Shown here piece after piece: positions 11,326 to 24,121 of a stretch of DNA of 64,000 nt (position 1 is its first letter; each line of letters starts with the position of its first letter). The position numbers were made by a program, and so were the translations under genes. The notes under the pieces were generated by a model. That model made no database searches, had not been told where the DNA came from, and saw nothing but the letters and a program-made list of their open reading frames with translations. The stretch is taken from positions 62,108,018-62,172,017 of the forward strand of contig CM050453.2 in assembly GCA_027563935.2 (NCBI GenBank). Reading direction: 5' to 3'. The DNA comes from Costus lasius (Eukaryota > Streptophyta > Magnoliopsida > Zingiberales > Costaceae).

Positions 11326-13145
11326 GGTGTTCGTTGCTGCAGGAATCTACAACAATGCAAGAACAGCAAGGTCAGTATCAATGTTAAGAATCAATCAGGA
11401 CTTAAGAAAGATTCTTTTTCTCACTATTTTATCTGGCTGAAAAATCCAGCAAAACAGCTCGAAAGAGTGACACTCTTTTAGTGAGATGGGATCCAGATTT
11501 CATACTTGGTCTCCGCGTCCCGCTCAGGCGAGATAAGATGCACAGAGAGTTCAAGCACTAATCTCTGGTAGGCAGTCCCTGCCAATCGCCAACCCGTGCG
11601 ATTCCCCTTCATCTGGCCAATCCAGCAGACTGTGCCAACTGAGTTGGTACAACACAATCTCTGACCCCACAGATGGCTGCCTCCATGTGCTACCATATGC
11701 GCCACATATGTAGCCTACATGGTCAAGCTGACCCGACCTACTCCCTGGACTACCACATGCTATGCTGAGCAACGAGAAGCAATAAATCCCTTCTCTGTAA
11801 CACGTAGGTGTAATCCCACACCGTCTGAAGATAGATGGACGTGCCCACTGAGTGGGTACAACACGGCTCCAACGATAGTCAGAACAGTGAGGTTTCGCGT
11901 CAGAAGGCTTACGAGCATGATATTTTAGCGTTGGATTTTAACGGTCTTTTATCTTCTTCACTATCATGCAATTCCTATGGTGATAGCAGAAGATAAATAA
12001 ATCATGCTGTTCTACTTATATAAAGTATAAAAGAAAGCATGCATCTTATGTGGTAAAAGCCCATAGCCTAAGTAAGACCTTAATTTATCTTAAGTCTTCA
12101 CTTGCTTTTCATCATGGGTTTTTAGCTGCTCATTTGGCCCAACCCAGGGCCCAAGCGCCATCTGCAGCTCAGGTGCGCCTACCAGGGAAAATGCGCCTGG
12201 TCCCAGAGTCGAACCCTGGACCTCCCACCTGGTTAAGCCTCTGCTGCAAGCGCCTCTGCCAAGTGTGCTCTGTGCTCTTGTCTAATCAAAATACATTTTG
12301 ATCTATCTAGACAAGCTTGACACGCAGGTCAAAAATACAATAAATTAATTAAAAATGTGATTCACAGATCACAATAAAATTAATTTACAAGTTTAATTCC
12401 AGGCACGCAGGCCCCAGCACAGCACACATTTAACATGGGCAGCCCACATAAGAATAAATAAACAAGCACATGGTATCCACTCAACATGTGATCCATATAA
12501 CAAGAAAATAAAATTTTGAAAACCCCATTGGCATCAATTTTAATTTTCTTATGTACCCTACAACCTTACAATGGTCCATTGATAGGAATCCACTTATCCA
12601 TCTAGTCAGATCTACTGCCCTTGCATGCACCAAGTCCTAACTGACTTGAGTTGACCTAATGGTCAACCATGCATGCGCAAAGGGCTGAACAACCCTCATG
12701 AGTTTCGGCAAGCGGGTGTGACCCCGGGCCTAACTCATGTGTGTTCGTTAGTCGTCTCAATCAGACCTCGCTACACGCCTGTGATGCAATCGACCTATAG
12801 CCACCTCGTGCTTGCGCACAGGTGCCATCTGGTCGATCCATCTAGGCTGTCAGATGGTCTGATCAGACTAGTTTGATCCATTCTAGATGATGCTTTCAAC
12901 CCCATCAACCCATCTAAGGGATTATAGTAAGCGCATTAGATCTAATGGGCGCGCAAGATAAGTTTTTCTTTTCAAAACATTAACAAGCACCAACCAAAAC
13001 ATTATACATGCGCAAAACATGAAAAACATATGTAATCATTTTCGCATGTAATCTAACTTATAGATCTAAGCATGATGCGCAAACATGGATCACAAAACAT
13101 GGTATAGCAATCATAAAACATGCATCAACCGGCTCTGATACCAAT
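11326..13145 (-). other. 5' leader of C4 with primer-binding site
   Basis: A 1.8-kb non-coding leader between the Gag start and the 5' LTR. It carries the two family hairpins: CCAAC-TGA-GTTGG at 11635-11647 and CCCAC-TGA-GTGGG at 11844-11856, both followed by GTACAACAC. At the LTR end lies GGCTCTGATACCA (13131-13143). This is the complement of the initiator tRNA-Met primer site and starts two bases inside the LTR. I see no conserved ORF here. Confidence 0.9.
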
Positions 13146-14848
13146 TGAAGAGTCCCCTTCAAGGGGGAGCGAAACCCTAAGGAGGCGCAAGTGACCTTGT
13201 GGGTTATGTTATAGCAGCGGAATAAGGGTTTCATAATGATCATCGCATGCAATATGATCAACTACAACAACATGAAAAATTCATACCGAAGCCATGTGTT
13301 GGATGGCGTCTTGAAAGAGAGAGCAAGAAAGATCTCCTCCAAAGAATGCGCACACAAGATGAGGATGCGCTCACTTCCTTGGTACTCCTTGTGCTAGCAA
13401 GGTTCCAAGAGGTGTCGTTGATCGAAATCAAAGGGATGGATGAAGCTTTTCTTGCCTTTCCGAAAGAACTCTCCAAAACCGTGAGTCTCCTTCACCACGC
13501 AAGAGCGTTGTCGAATTGAGAGGGAGAACGAATCAATGAGGCGTTAAGAGAGGCGTTCCACACAAACGTGGGCGTTACTCTCAAATTAGCAAACCGCTTT
13601 CCAAATTTGGAAAGCCCTCAAAGCTTTGCGTTCAAGCGTTCACCAAGTGAACCAAACGCATACTCCCATATGAACCATGCGCTCACATGAGCCAGTTCAA
13701 AGCATTCGGTTCAATGACTAAACCAAGTTAGCCCAAGCATTGGTCCAGATAAAATCAAACCCTAAGATTCAAGATCTGACCGTTCATCTCTCGATGCTCC
13801 TGATCGCACCGATCTAGCATCAACTCTCTCGATCGAAGCTTACCGATCTCAAGCCCTAATCAATCATACATGATCAGACCAGATCTCACTTACAATCAGA
13901 GATTAAATCCCTTTAAACTAAACCAAAACAATTTAGTCCACACGATCTGACTTAAGTAAGCCATATCATCAAATTGTGCGACCCTGAGGGTTTCCTTTAA
14001 ATGTCGGTAACGATAACTCACGTTATCACGATCAGTGAGGGGTATCTAGCAACACATCACTGTCTCCCGATATAGAGGAAAGAGTCTTCCAAGACTACAC
14101 CCAAACCACAGCACAAGTGTGAATCAAACTCACAAGGCATACATGTTTCCTTTGCCATTGGATGTTCTTATTGGACAAGCATGTCAAGCCTGTAACTCCA
14201 ATACGATGAGCATGATTAGATCAGATGAACACAGTCACCTGGGTATGGCCATACACTTTCTCAATCATCTCATCTAGGGGGGGCCCTTTTAGAACATCAC
14301 AATCCTTAAACAAGGAGACGGCAATCCTATGTCTATCACTAGTGCCCTAACCTGATTCAAGCTCATCATTCAAGATAGTGTATAACCATTATATTTCAAA
14401 TGATATTGAACTACCTCAAAACAATGACAATCATCATTTAGAAAACACAAGTGATCTCAAGTCAGAGGAAATGTGCCACTTGTTGCATTCAAGGATTATT
14501 CACATTGTGACAAACAATTGAATATCCTAGTAGGGTCTGTCCAGTACATCCAATGTACCCATGAGTCTACATCTTATTCCATGCTCGAAGCATCCTATAA
14601 GATTAGAACACATATTAGTCTTAACCATATCAAGGCTGTCTCATGTTCACCAAGATACATCGACTAAGGACATATAGCATGTCAGCCGAGCAGATCAGCT
14701 TTGAGACATTATTCAGAAGTACACTTATTACAGCAGACAAGGTAACAAACTGAATAACAACCATGCCTTTATAAACATAAGAGTTTATTACATGATACTG
14801 ATACAAACCCAATGCCTCAAACATTAGGCTTAAGGGCATACCCCAACA
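13146..14848 (-). repeat. 5' LTR of C4
   Basis: The 1703-bp partner of 2698-4400, with TG at 13146 and CA at 14848. The TCTTC duplication and the resumed C5 gag follow immediately. About seven differences from the partner were counted by eye, including 13691, 13731, 13920, 14379 and 14687-14692. Confidence 0.93.
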
Positions 14849-15494
14849 TCTTCCCCTTCTTCTTGTTCCTGGAAGGGAACATCAAGACAGAGGTTGAAGG
14901 CTTTCCCTTTAGAGTCTCCTCTGTAGTCAAGAGCATATTCAGCAACTCTGCCGGAGTATAGTCGATCTTGTTCATATTAAAATTAATAATGAACGGATCG
15001 AAGGAGGCCGGGAGGGACTACAGAATAATGTCTACAGCAAGCTCCTGATTGATGGTATGCCCCAGTTTCTCTAGAGCCTCTTTGTGCCCAATCATCTTGA
15101 GCACGTGAGCTCCCACTGGACTCCCTTCAGCCAGTTTGCTCTGAAAGAAAAGCTTAGTCAAATTATAGCGTTCAGTCCTCGCCTGTGCAGCATACAGCAT
15201 CTTGAGGTTTGCTAAAATTTCTATAGCAGACATATCCTCATGCTGACGCTGCAGCTGTGGCGTCATAGACGCTAGCATCAGGCAAGCGACATCAATGCTA
15301 TCATTGACATGCTTTTCATAGGCATCCCGAACCGCCCTTGCGGCGTTCGGAGCGGGTTGAGGCGGTATAGCCGTCTCGAGGACATACAGTTTCCTCTCAG
15401 CCTTAAGAACAATCTTAAGGTGTTCGTACCAGTCTGAGAAGTTTGGCCCAGCAAACTTCTCCCTTTCCAGTAGGGATCGCACATTGAAGCTCAT
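14849..15494 (-). pseudogene. C5 Gag N-terminal part, split by C4
   Basis: The minus-strand reading starts at the ATG ending at 15494 (MSFNVRSLLEREKFAGPNFS). It follows the C1 Gag closely through the capsid-like region to the lysine-rich linker, where C4 interrupts it. A nonsense codon near 15016-15018 replaces the Gln of the ILQSL motif (CAG to TAG), so the Gag was dead independently of C4. The remainder continues at 2697-2481. Gag would form the virus-like particle that packages element RNA in the cytoplasm. Confidence 0.9.
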
Positions 15495-17327
15495 GGTGTT
15501 CGTTGCTGCAGGAATCTACAACAATGCAAGAACAGCAAGGTCAGTATCAATGTTTAGAATCAATCCAGGACTTAAGAAAGATTCTTTTCTCACTATTTTA
15601 TCTGACTGAAAAATCCATTAAAACAGTCCGAAAGAGTAAGACTCTTTTAGTGAGATGGGATCCAGATTTTATACTTGGTCTCCGCGTCCCGCACAGGCGA
15701 GATAAGATGCATAGAGAGTACAAGCACTAATTTCTGGTAGGCAGTCCCTGCCAATCGCCAACCCGTGCGATTCCCCTTCATCTGGGCAATCCAGCAGACT
15801 GTGCCAACTGAGTTGGTACAACACAGTCTCTGATCCCACAGATGGCTGCCTCCATATAGCTAACATATGCCCCATATGTAGCCTACATGGTCAAGCTGAC
15901 CTGACCTACTCCCTGGACCACCACGTGCTATGCTGAGCAACCAGAAGCGATAAATCCCTTCTCTGTAACACGCAAGTGAAATCACACACCGTTTGAAGAT
16001 AGATGGGCGTGCCCACTGAGTGGGTACAACACGGCCCCAACGATAGTCAGAACAGTGAGGTTTCGCGTCAGAAAGCTTACGTGCTTGATATTTAGCGTTG
16101 GATTTTAACGGTCCTTTTATCTTCTTAACTATCATGCAAACCCTATGGTGATAGCAGAAGATAAATAAATCATGCATTTCTAATTATTTAAACAATAAAG
16201 GAAAGCATGATGATCTTATGTGGTAAACGCCCATTAAGCCTAAGTAAGACCTTAAGTTAACTTAAGTCTTCACTTGAGCTCTTCATGAGTCTTTTGCATC
16301 TCATCTGGCCCAGACCAGGGCCCAAGCGCCCACTGCAGCTCAGGTGCGCCCACCAGGTAAATGCGCCTGTCCCAGAGTCGAACCCTGGACCTCCCACCTG
16401 GTCAAGCCACTGCTGCATGCGCCAATGCCATGTGTGCTCTGTGCTCTTGTCTGATTAAAATTACAATTTAATCTATCTAGACAAGATTGACACGCAGGTC
16501 AATTACATAATAAATTAATTAAAATGTGATGCGCATATCACAGAAATAATAATTTATAATTAATCCAGGCTCGCAGGCCCCAGCACAGCACACATTAAAA
16601 GGGCAACCCACATAAGATGAAATAGACAAGCATCATGGCATCCAATCAATATGTGATCCATCAACTAAATAAAATTTTTCAAAATCCCATCGGAATCAAT
16701 TTTATTTGTCTTATGTGCCCTACTACCTTACAACGGTCCATTAATAGGGATCCACTCATCATGTCTAGTCAGATCCACTGCCCTTGCATGCACCAAGTCC
16801 TAACTGACTTGAGTCGACCTAATGGTCAACCATGCATGCGCAAAGGGCTGAACAACCTTCATGAGTTCTGGCAAGCGGGTGTGACCCCGGGCCTAACTCA
16901 TGTGCGTTCACTAGTTGTCTCAACCAGACCTCGCTACACGCCTATCTGCAGTCGACCTATAGCCACCTCGTGCTTGCGCACAGGTGCCATCTGGTCGACC
17001 CATCTAGGCTGTCAGATGGTCTGATCAGACTGGTTGGATCTTACCTAGAAGATGACTTCAACCCCATCAACCCGTCTAAGGGTTTATAGTAGGCGCTTAG
17101 ATCTAATATGGGGCGCGCAAGTGAAGGTTTTTGACAAAACAACAACATGCGCCAATACATGCGCCAAAGTGTAACAAACATCAAACATATGTATTTTCGC
17201 ATGATGAACTATCATAAACTTTAGCATGTAAAAACCTTAGATCTTAAGCTTACGCTCAAACATGGATCACACAATAACATCAAGCAATCGTATGAACACA
17301 TATAGAACCGCATGCTCTGACACCAAT
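15495..17327 (-). other. 5' leader of C5 with primer-binding site
   Basis: A non-coding leader homologous to those of C1, C3 and C4. The paired hairpins are at 15804-15816 (CCAAC/GTTGG) and 16012-16024 (CCCAC/GTGGG). The primer site, 17314-17325, reads GCTCTGACACCA on the plus strand, one base off the tRNA-iMet complement GCTCTGATACCA. Confidence 0.88.
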
Positions 17328-19008
17328 TGAAGGGTCCCCTAAAAGGAGGGGGGGCCAAAACCCTAATAGGTGGCGCATATAGTTCATTTGCAACGGAAGC
17401 AAGGGTTTCAAAGGATCTCATGTGATATTCATATCATCAACTTAAAACGATAGCATAGAGATGCGTTACCATGGCCATGAGTAAGGAGGCGGCTTGGAAG
17501 AGAAAGAATCAAATGCTTCTTCTCCAAAGGCGACGCACACAAGGTGAAGATGGCTTTCTCCTTGTTGTCCTTTGTGCTAGCAAAGACCTTCAAGAATCCT
17601 AATCGCGTGTAGGAGATGTCGAAGAAGAAGTCTTGCTGGCCGAATGTTTTCCTCCTAGCCTCGAGAGGCCTTCACACGAGAGGAATCAATGGAGAATAAT
17701 GGGCGAGCAACGTTACTACGTGGGAGCGTTTCCAATTTGGAAACCGACTTCCAAAATTAGTAACTCCTCAATGTTTCATGCGTTCACCCAAGTGAACCAT
17801 CAAAATAATCCTTCTCCAATTGAACCAAGCGTTCACTTATGTGAACCGGTTCTATTTATTCGGTCCAATTGAATTTGGTTCAAAAACCAAATCAAACCAG
17901 CATAGGCTCAGATCCAATCAAACCAAATGGTTCAAGATCTAACCGTTCATCTCTTGATGCTCTTGATCTCACCGATCTAGCATCAATACACTCGATCGAA
18001 GCTTACCGATCTCAAGCCCTAATCAATCAAACATGATCAGACCAGATCTCACTTACAATCAGAGTTTAAACTCCTTTAAACTGAACCAAAACAATTCAGT
18101 CCACACGATCTGACTTAAGTAAGCCATATCATCAAATTGTGCGACCCTAAGGGTTTCCTTTAAATGTCGGTAACGATAACTTACGTTATCACGATCAGTG
18201 AGGGGTATCTAGCAACACATCACTGTCTCCCGATATGAAGGAAAGAGTCTTCCAAGACTACACCCAAACCACAGCACAAGTGTGAATCCACTTCACGAGG
18301 CATACATGTTTCCTTTGCCACTGGATGTTCTTATTGGACAAGCGTGTCAAGCTTGTAACTCCAATATGATGAGCATGATTAGATCAGATGATCATAGTCA
18401 CCTGGGTATGGCCATACACTTTCTCAATCATCTCATTCAGGGGGGCCCCTTTAGAACATCACACTCCAATCAAGGAGACGGCAATCCTATATCTATCACT
18501 AGTGTCCTAACCTGACTCATGATCATTATCCAAGATAGTCTATAACCATTATATTTCAAATGATATTGAACTACCTCAAAACAATGACAATCATCATTTA
18601 GAAACACAAGTGATCTCAAGTCAGAGGACATGTGCCACTTGTTGCAAACAAGGATTATTCACATTGTGACAAGCAATTGAATATCCTAGTAGGGTCTGTC
18701 CAGTACATCCAATGTACCCATGAGTCTACATCTTATTCCATGCTCGAAGCATCCTATAAGATTAGAACACATATTAGTCTCAATCATATCAAGGCTGTCT
18801 CATGTTCACCAAGATATCTCGACTAAGGACATTACAGCATGTCAGCCAAGCTGAACAGCATTGAGACATTATTCAGAAGCACACTTATTGCGGCAGACAA
18901 TGTAACAAACTGAATAACAACCATTGCCTTTATAAACATAAGAGTTTATACATGATACTGAAAGAATCCCAAGGCCTCAAACATTAGCCTTAAGGGCATA
19001 CCCCAACA
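17328..19008 (-). repeat. 5' LTR of C5
   Basis: A 1681-bp LTR of the same copia family (TG at 17328, CA at 19008). Its 3' LTR is outside the window to the left, beyond C6 and C7. The bases after it, AAGTG (19009-19013), are the presumed target duplication in C8. Confidence 0.88.
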
Positions 19009-20275
19009 AAGTGCGACCTGACCGTAATGCCCAGGGCCAACGATTTCCTTGCGGAAGGCACGTCCAAAGTTTTAACCAGACTAGGGAAATCATTGTCAAC
19101 ACACACCTCCTAAAGATAGATGGGTGTATCCCACAGAGGTGGGAAACAGTTCACAACACCATCGATCGATAGTTTGATGAGGGTTATGCGTCAGAAAGCA
19201 ATAACGGGGCTTGATATTATTTATGAGGGTTTTTGAGGTCTCATCCTCTTAGTTTTATCTTTTGTCTAACATTATAGGCATGCAATCCTATAGTGATAAC
19301 AAAATGATAAAACACATCCAGGCATGCTTTAGCAGATATCAAAAGCAGTAACCAAGCGATGTGGTCATAGCCTTATCAACACATTGAACCAACACATGCC
19401 AACGGATGTTCAATGCTTGATCTAGGTGACAAGCCCCAACAAGACCTAATCTAGCCGCCACTAAGCTTTATCTTCAAGTGCGGCTCCAAGGTCCTCGACA
19501 CCAAGGCATAGCACACAAACCATAGGGTTCGGTCAAGACCTTGATGGCTCCTTCACGCATGATGCGCCATCATGCTTGTGCCAAGAGGGATAGCTCACGA
19601 ACCCTACGGTTCAGCCAAGCCCTTACTTGCGCCACAAAGCAAGACGCGTCATCATGGTTGATGCGCCAAGATGCAAGCTTCATGAGGGATGCACCCTTAA
19701 ATCTTCTTTGTGCGTTTACAAAACAAAAGAAAAAGTGGCGCATATGCCTCACATAAATACATCACAGGCATACAAGGGGCTTGACTATGACCACAAGACG
19801 ATGCACAATGATCTCATGCTTTTCTATATGCTCAAGAAAACATAAAACTTGAGTTTTAGTTTCTTAGAAAACATGTCTTTCAACCTCAACGTCCGTTCAC
19901 AAATCTAAGATTTTTCATTTCTCTTGGGAGTCTACAAGTGGCGCATGCATGCTACAAGCACGTTTGCTGCCTACCCTTGCAATCCTTATCCTGTCAAGAT
20001 TAGGACAATCACCATGCCCCATAATCTTCGACAAGTCCCACACAGTAGGTCTATCCTACATGCGTGGCAAGAAATTACTTCTCTCACATATGGGTCTATC
20101 CCACCATGTGAAGAAAGCGAAAAATCAAAGAGATCGAATAGATGTTAGGAATGAAAAACATACAATTTTTCCTACTTAGAAAAACTCATGCGCATATGCA
20201 AATTTTTGAAAAATTTCAGATGGCATGTGAGCATACAATCAAAGCACAAAACACCGTTCGAGTTCGCAAGTTGTT
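19009..20275 (-). other. Leader remnant of an older copia element, C8
   Basis: This resembles the leader of C2 at 63850-63960: both have 'tgcccagggcca', 'tttccttg' and 'gcacgtc' in the same order, followed by a short CCCAC/GTGGG stem region. It therefore looks like the host into which C5 inserted. No primer site or LTR of C8 is visible. It breaks off near 20275 against L2. The boundary is approximate (within about 30 bp). No coding sequence is recognised. Confidence 0.6.
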
Positions 20276-20832
20276 AAAAGAAAGGTTATGTTGATTTCTG
20301 TTAACTCAAAAAAAAACAAAACAAAAAAATCTCACACTTAGATTCCTCTACTTGGCACTGTGAAAAATTGGCAGTGGTACCGAAGGATATGAGTTGAAAT
20401 ATAAGAAATCTAATTTGAAATAAAAAAAACTCCTCTACTTGGCATTGCGAAAAATTGGCAATGGTACCTAAGGATATGAGTTGAAGTGTAATGCAATGAT
20501 TAGTGTTTCATATCCTGAATAAAACATTTGAGTTAACCCCAACATTATGAATTGGAAGGATAGGAATGGAATGAGTGTTGTGTATGCTTGATTGAATCTC
20601 ATGTTTACTACTTTCTGAATTGGTTGACATCTAAAAAACTGTGGGACCAAACTGGTGAATGCTTAAAACACCTCTTTTAGTTGAGTTCTTCCAATTAGAT
20701 ATTGGATTGCTAAAAAGTGTCTTTCTGAACTCGGGTGCGAACTTCAACACAAAAAGATTATTCTTATACCAAGCATGTATTTCAACTTATTTTATTGCTT
20801 GAGGACAAGCAAAGATTTAAGTCTAGAGTGTT
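20275..20832 (+). other. 3' internal end of Athila/Tat-like element L2
   Basis: This ends with CTTGAGGACAAGCAAAG (20798-20814) just before an LTR. That arrangement is seen in Athila/Tat-branch gypsy elements and again in L1 at 41041-41057. It contains two copies (20349-20381 and 20436-20468) of a small hairpin unit also present twice in L1. No protein domain is visible. The rest of L2 is missing to the left. Confidence 0.7.
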
Positions 20833-21099
20833 TGATGCCATGCATTTTTATATTGATTTTTATTATTATTCCATGACAAATTTAGGCTTATTTGAATGTT
20901 TTTACACTCCTTTAAGGCTTATTTACTTCAAAGCTTTAGAATCATCACTTTTCATCTTTCTTATAGAATTTCAGGTTAAATCACCCAATTTTGAAGTCAT
21001 TTTAAAGAATCTAAAAGCATGAGGTGATTCCTTATGAGAAGACGAAGCTGCCCATAAAATTTGGGCTCAATCGAAGCTTTTTCTGGACTTCACGGCCAA

Positions 21100-21299
21100 G
21101 TGAACCCCACGGGGTTCACCGGTGATCTTGCTGAAGGATGAAACCCACAGAACAATTCACCACTAGGTGAACCCCATGGGGTTCACCCGTGATTGTGTCC
21201 GAGGAAACCTGCGCAAAACTTCACAGAGTACTTCACTGGTATGTGAACACGGCGGGGTTCACCGGTGCTTCATGGGTAGGTGAACCTGGCGGGGTTCAC
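21100..21299 (+). repeat. Cluster of four GTGAAC...GTTCAC palindromes in the L2 LTR
   Basis: Four 20-bp palindromic units lie at 21100-21119, 21167-21186, 21243-21262 and 21280-21299. The first two are GTGAACCCC-AC-GGGGTTCAC and the same with AT in the centre. The last two keep GTGAAC/GTTCAC around a G-rich middle. Each is preceded by TTCAC-type half sites. They lie about 120-320 bp upstream of the TATA box. Confidence 0.9.
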
Positions 21300-21421
21300 C
21301 CGTGATGCTTTCTAGACAGCCTGACCTCCACTAGGATTTTTAGCGATTTTGAGCCTGTTTGATGTCCAAATTTCGCAGTGAGGACTTTTTAGAAAGCTTA
21401 TTCAAAGGAGAACACAAAGAG

Positions 21422-21429
21422 TATAAAAG
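21422..21429 (+). promoter_or_regulatory. TATA box of the L2 LTR
   Basis: TATAAAAG in the middle of the LTR is the best core promoter match in this region. It places the palindrome cluster in U3 and the ACGAGAGTG stem-loop in the transcribed R/U5 part. Confidence 0.6.
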
Positions 21430-22323
21430 CCCCAATTTCCGTGACCTAATCATCGAGCAATCATACGACGAAGCGGCTAGGGCGGAAAACGGCGGCGAAC
21501 GTGTGACTTTGGGGCGATTTCTGGAGATTCGATCATCGGAACTCGGCGATTCTTGGCTATTTGTTTCGATTCATCATCTCCTCCCTCTTAGAAACTCTTT
21601 CTTAAGATTTTTCTATGTTTAAAGAGAGATTTTTTAGCGTTTCAATGATGTTTGTAGCGTAAACTTTATTTTGGGTCTAGGTTGAAGACCACCAACGATT
21701 TTTATTTTCAATTCATGTTTTAACTCTGTTATCTGGATCATATTTTGAGCATATTTCACTTGATGTATTTATTTCTTGATCTTTACCCTGGCCATGTATT
21801 GTCATTGCATAGTTGTTACGGTTCATAATGAGAGTAGGATCGTAACGATGGAACCTCTTTGTGAAACTTGCGAAACCTCGACACGAGAGTGCTTGGTCTT
21901 CGCTCGAGGGTTCATAATCTACCACTGAACTCATTGGATTCACCTAGAACGATCCACCGCGAAAGTAGGAGACTATTCTAGGCGAATACTGGGGTGTACA
22001 CTCGAAAGAGGGCACCTTGTACCCTAGGGTTAGATTCCTTATGCATAATCATAAATCCTTGTAACTGATATTTCTAAACGCAATTAAAATCGTTGGTGTG
22101 GTGGAAACCATTACCCCGATATCTCTCTCATATATTTTCCCTACCGTTGTCATTTGATTTCTTGTTTGAAATTTCGCTTAGTTTTCCTTTTGAGTTCTAA
22201 AAACCATGATTTGATCAGCTTAGATATCAAGAATTGGATTTTCTAGCACTTGACGTTGTTCCCTGTGGGATTCGATATCTTTTGTATTACTTTGACATTT
22301 TCGTGCACTTGCGGATATTGTCA

Positions 22324-24121
22324 AATGATTCTATAGAAGTGGTACAATTGATAATAATTCTGTAATACTAAGTAAGATCAAATCTAGCGATTCAATCAAC
22401 ACCTTCCCATAGCATTATCACTTGGGCCATAAAGCAAATGTCACATCCAAGAAGTCCATGGACTATTGGGATCATTGTCCTTTCAGGATTATGATACATG
22501 TGAGTCTTGTCTAATGGACAAGATGACATATGGTCCTACACCTAGAAACGGTAGAAGGGTCAATGGCTTGTTGGATCTATTACACAGCAATGTGTATGGA
22601 CCCATGGAAACAAGCACGAGGAGGTGCTATATACTTCATTAAGTGTGGATACGTCTTATCCAACATATAACTTCGGAGAAATCTAAAAGGATAAAAAATG
22701 AAGTACAGAATCAGATTGGAGGATCTGTTAAAGCACTTTGATTGGATCAAGGTGGTTAATGAGGAATTTGAAGACTATCCTAAGGAGTGTAGAATTGTTT
22801 CACAGCTTACTGCTCCCGGAACACCACAGCTGAAATGGTGTATTCAAAGAAAGAAAGAGGAACATATTAGATATGGTTCCATCTTTGAAAAGTCATGCAA
22901 ATTTACTTCCTTGTTGAAGCCATGTAAGCAACTGTTCTGACACTCTATATTTTTCCATCAGAGAGTGTCTAAAAGCATCTTTTGAGTTCCGGACTGGAAA
23001 CATCCCATCTCATCTTTGGAGTTGGGGTTGTGATATGCAGTGGTCTCAAAAGTGTGTGTTTGTGGGGTACTAAAAGGTCCTACTTCTATCCCAATGAGAA
23101 CAAATATTTGTTGCTCAAACTACTGTCTTTCTTGGGAAGAAATTTCTTTTGAAGGAAGCTAGTGGGAGTAGATTTGATTAGGACATGGTCCAAAATCAAC
23201 CACAAAAGAATTAGACACTGATGGAAAGAAGAATCTCACATACTGGTTGATAGACAACCTGAGGTTCAAGTAACACGGGAACCACATAAGTCTGGTCGAA
23301 TTCAGAATGCTCCTACAAGTTGTGGGCATGATGAATTTTTCATCCAGAATGAACCTAAGACTTATTGGGAAGCGATCAATGGACCAGATTCTGAGATATA
23401 GATAAGCGCCATGAGAACTGAAATGAACTCCATGTCTACTAATCAGGTTTGGGACTTGGTCGAGTTGTCGAAGGGGTAACACACATAGGTTGTAAATGGG
23501 TCTTCAAGAGTAGATAGACCTGGAAGGTAACACTGTTACCTATAAAGGCAGGCTAGTGGATAAAAATTTCTAACAAGCCCACAGGGTGGATTATGATGAA
23601 ATCTTTCTCCAACAGCGATGTTTAAGTTCATTAGGTTGCTGCTTACGATAGTTGCATATCCTGTTATGGCACATGGATGTGAAAATAGCTTTACTTAATG
23701 GACGTCTCGAAGAGGATATCTATATGGAATTAGTCGAAAGGTTTTCATACAGAGACCATAAAGATATGCATGGGCTTATGCAAGCATCTTGAAAAAAGGT
23801 GCCTGTGTTTACAAGAAGATAAGTGGGAGCATCATAATATTTCTTGTTCTACATGTTGACGATATTCTCCTCATATGAAATGACATCCCAGCACTTCTTG
23901 CTGTGAAGTCAAGGCTTGGGAAGCATTTCGAGAAGAATGATCTAGGGAATGAGGTCTATATCCTAGGCATGAGGATCTATAGATAGGAATCCAAGAAAGT
24001 CATTGCCCATAATCAATCTATGTTTATCTAGCATATATTGGAGAGGTTCATATTGGGTGATTCCAAAAGTTGATACCTTCCAGGAAGACATGGTCTGACT
24101 CTCTCAAAGATGCTATGTACT
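22324..24121 (+). pseudogene. Decayed plus-strand copia Pol remnant C9
   Basis: Scattered plus-strand frames match copia Pol in order. Around 22405-22530 is a pre-integrase zinc motif (H-Y-H-L-G-H, then CESCLMDKM). Near 22560-22620 is an integrase start (LLDLLHSNVYGPM). Around 22790-22830 is a relic of the region before the catalytic Glu. Near 23410-23460 is the RT N-terminal segment (MRTEMNSMSTNQVWDLV), followed by fragments equivalent to the DVKTAFLNG and YVDD regions. Stops and frameshifts are dense, and Gag and RNase H are absent. L2 borders it on the left. L1 inserted into it at 24121/24122. It is the only copia in the window in plus orientation and probably the oldest. Confidence 0.8.

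Larger units (their letters stand above)
2698..14848 (-). mobile_element. Copia retrotransposon C4, complete but interrupted by a solo LTR
   Basis: A complete minus-strand Ty1/copia element. It has a 3' LTR (2698-4400), polypurine tract, gag-pol, leader, tRNA-iMet primer site and 5' LTR (13146-14848). Both LTRs are 1703 bp. I count about seven substitutions between them, roughly 0.4%. The target duplication TCTTC is at 2693-2697 and 14849-14853. The target was the gag gene of the related element C5, in the same orientation. A 3015-bp gypsy solo LTR (G2) later landed in its RNase H region. Without G2 and its duplication the element would be about 9.1 kb, the same size as C1. Confidence 0.95.
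20833..22323 (+). repeat. 3' LTR of L2
   Basis: A ~1490-bp LTR from TGATGCC (20833) to TCA (22323). Its layout parallels the L1 LTR. A cluster of palindromes lies in the 5' part (21100-21299), a TATAAAAG box at 21422-21429, an ACGAGAGTG motif inside a longer stem-loop (about 21872-21911), and GTGCACTTGCGG near the 3' end. The sequence itself is largely different from L1. The 3' boundary is set by analogy with L1, not by a target duplication. Confidence 0.75.
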
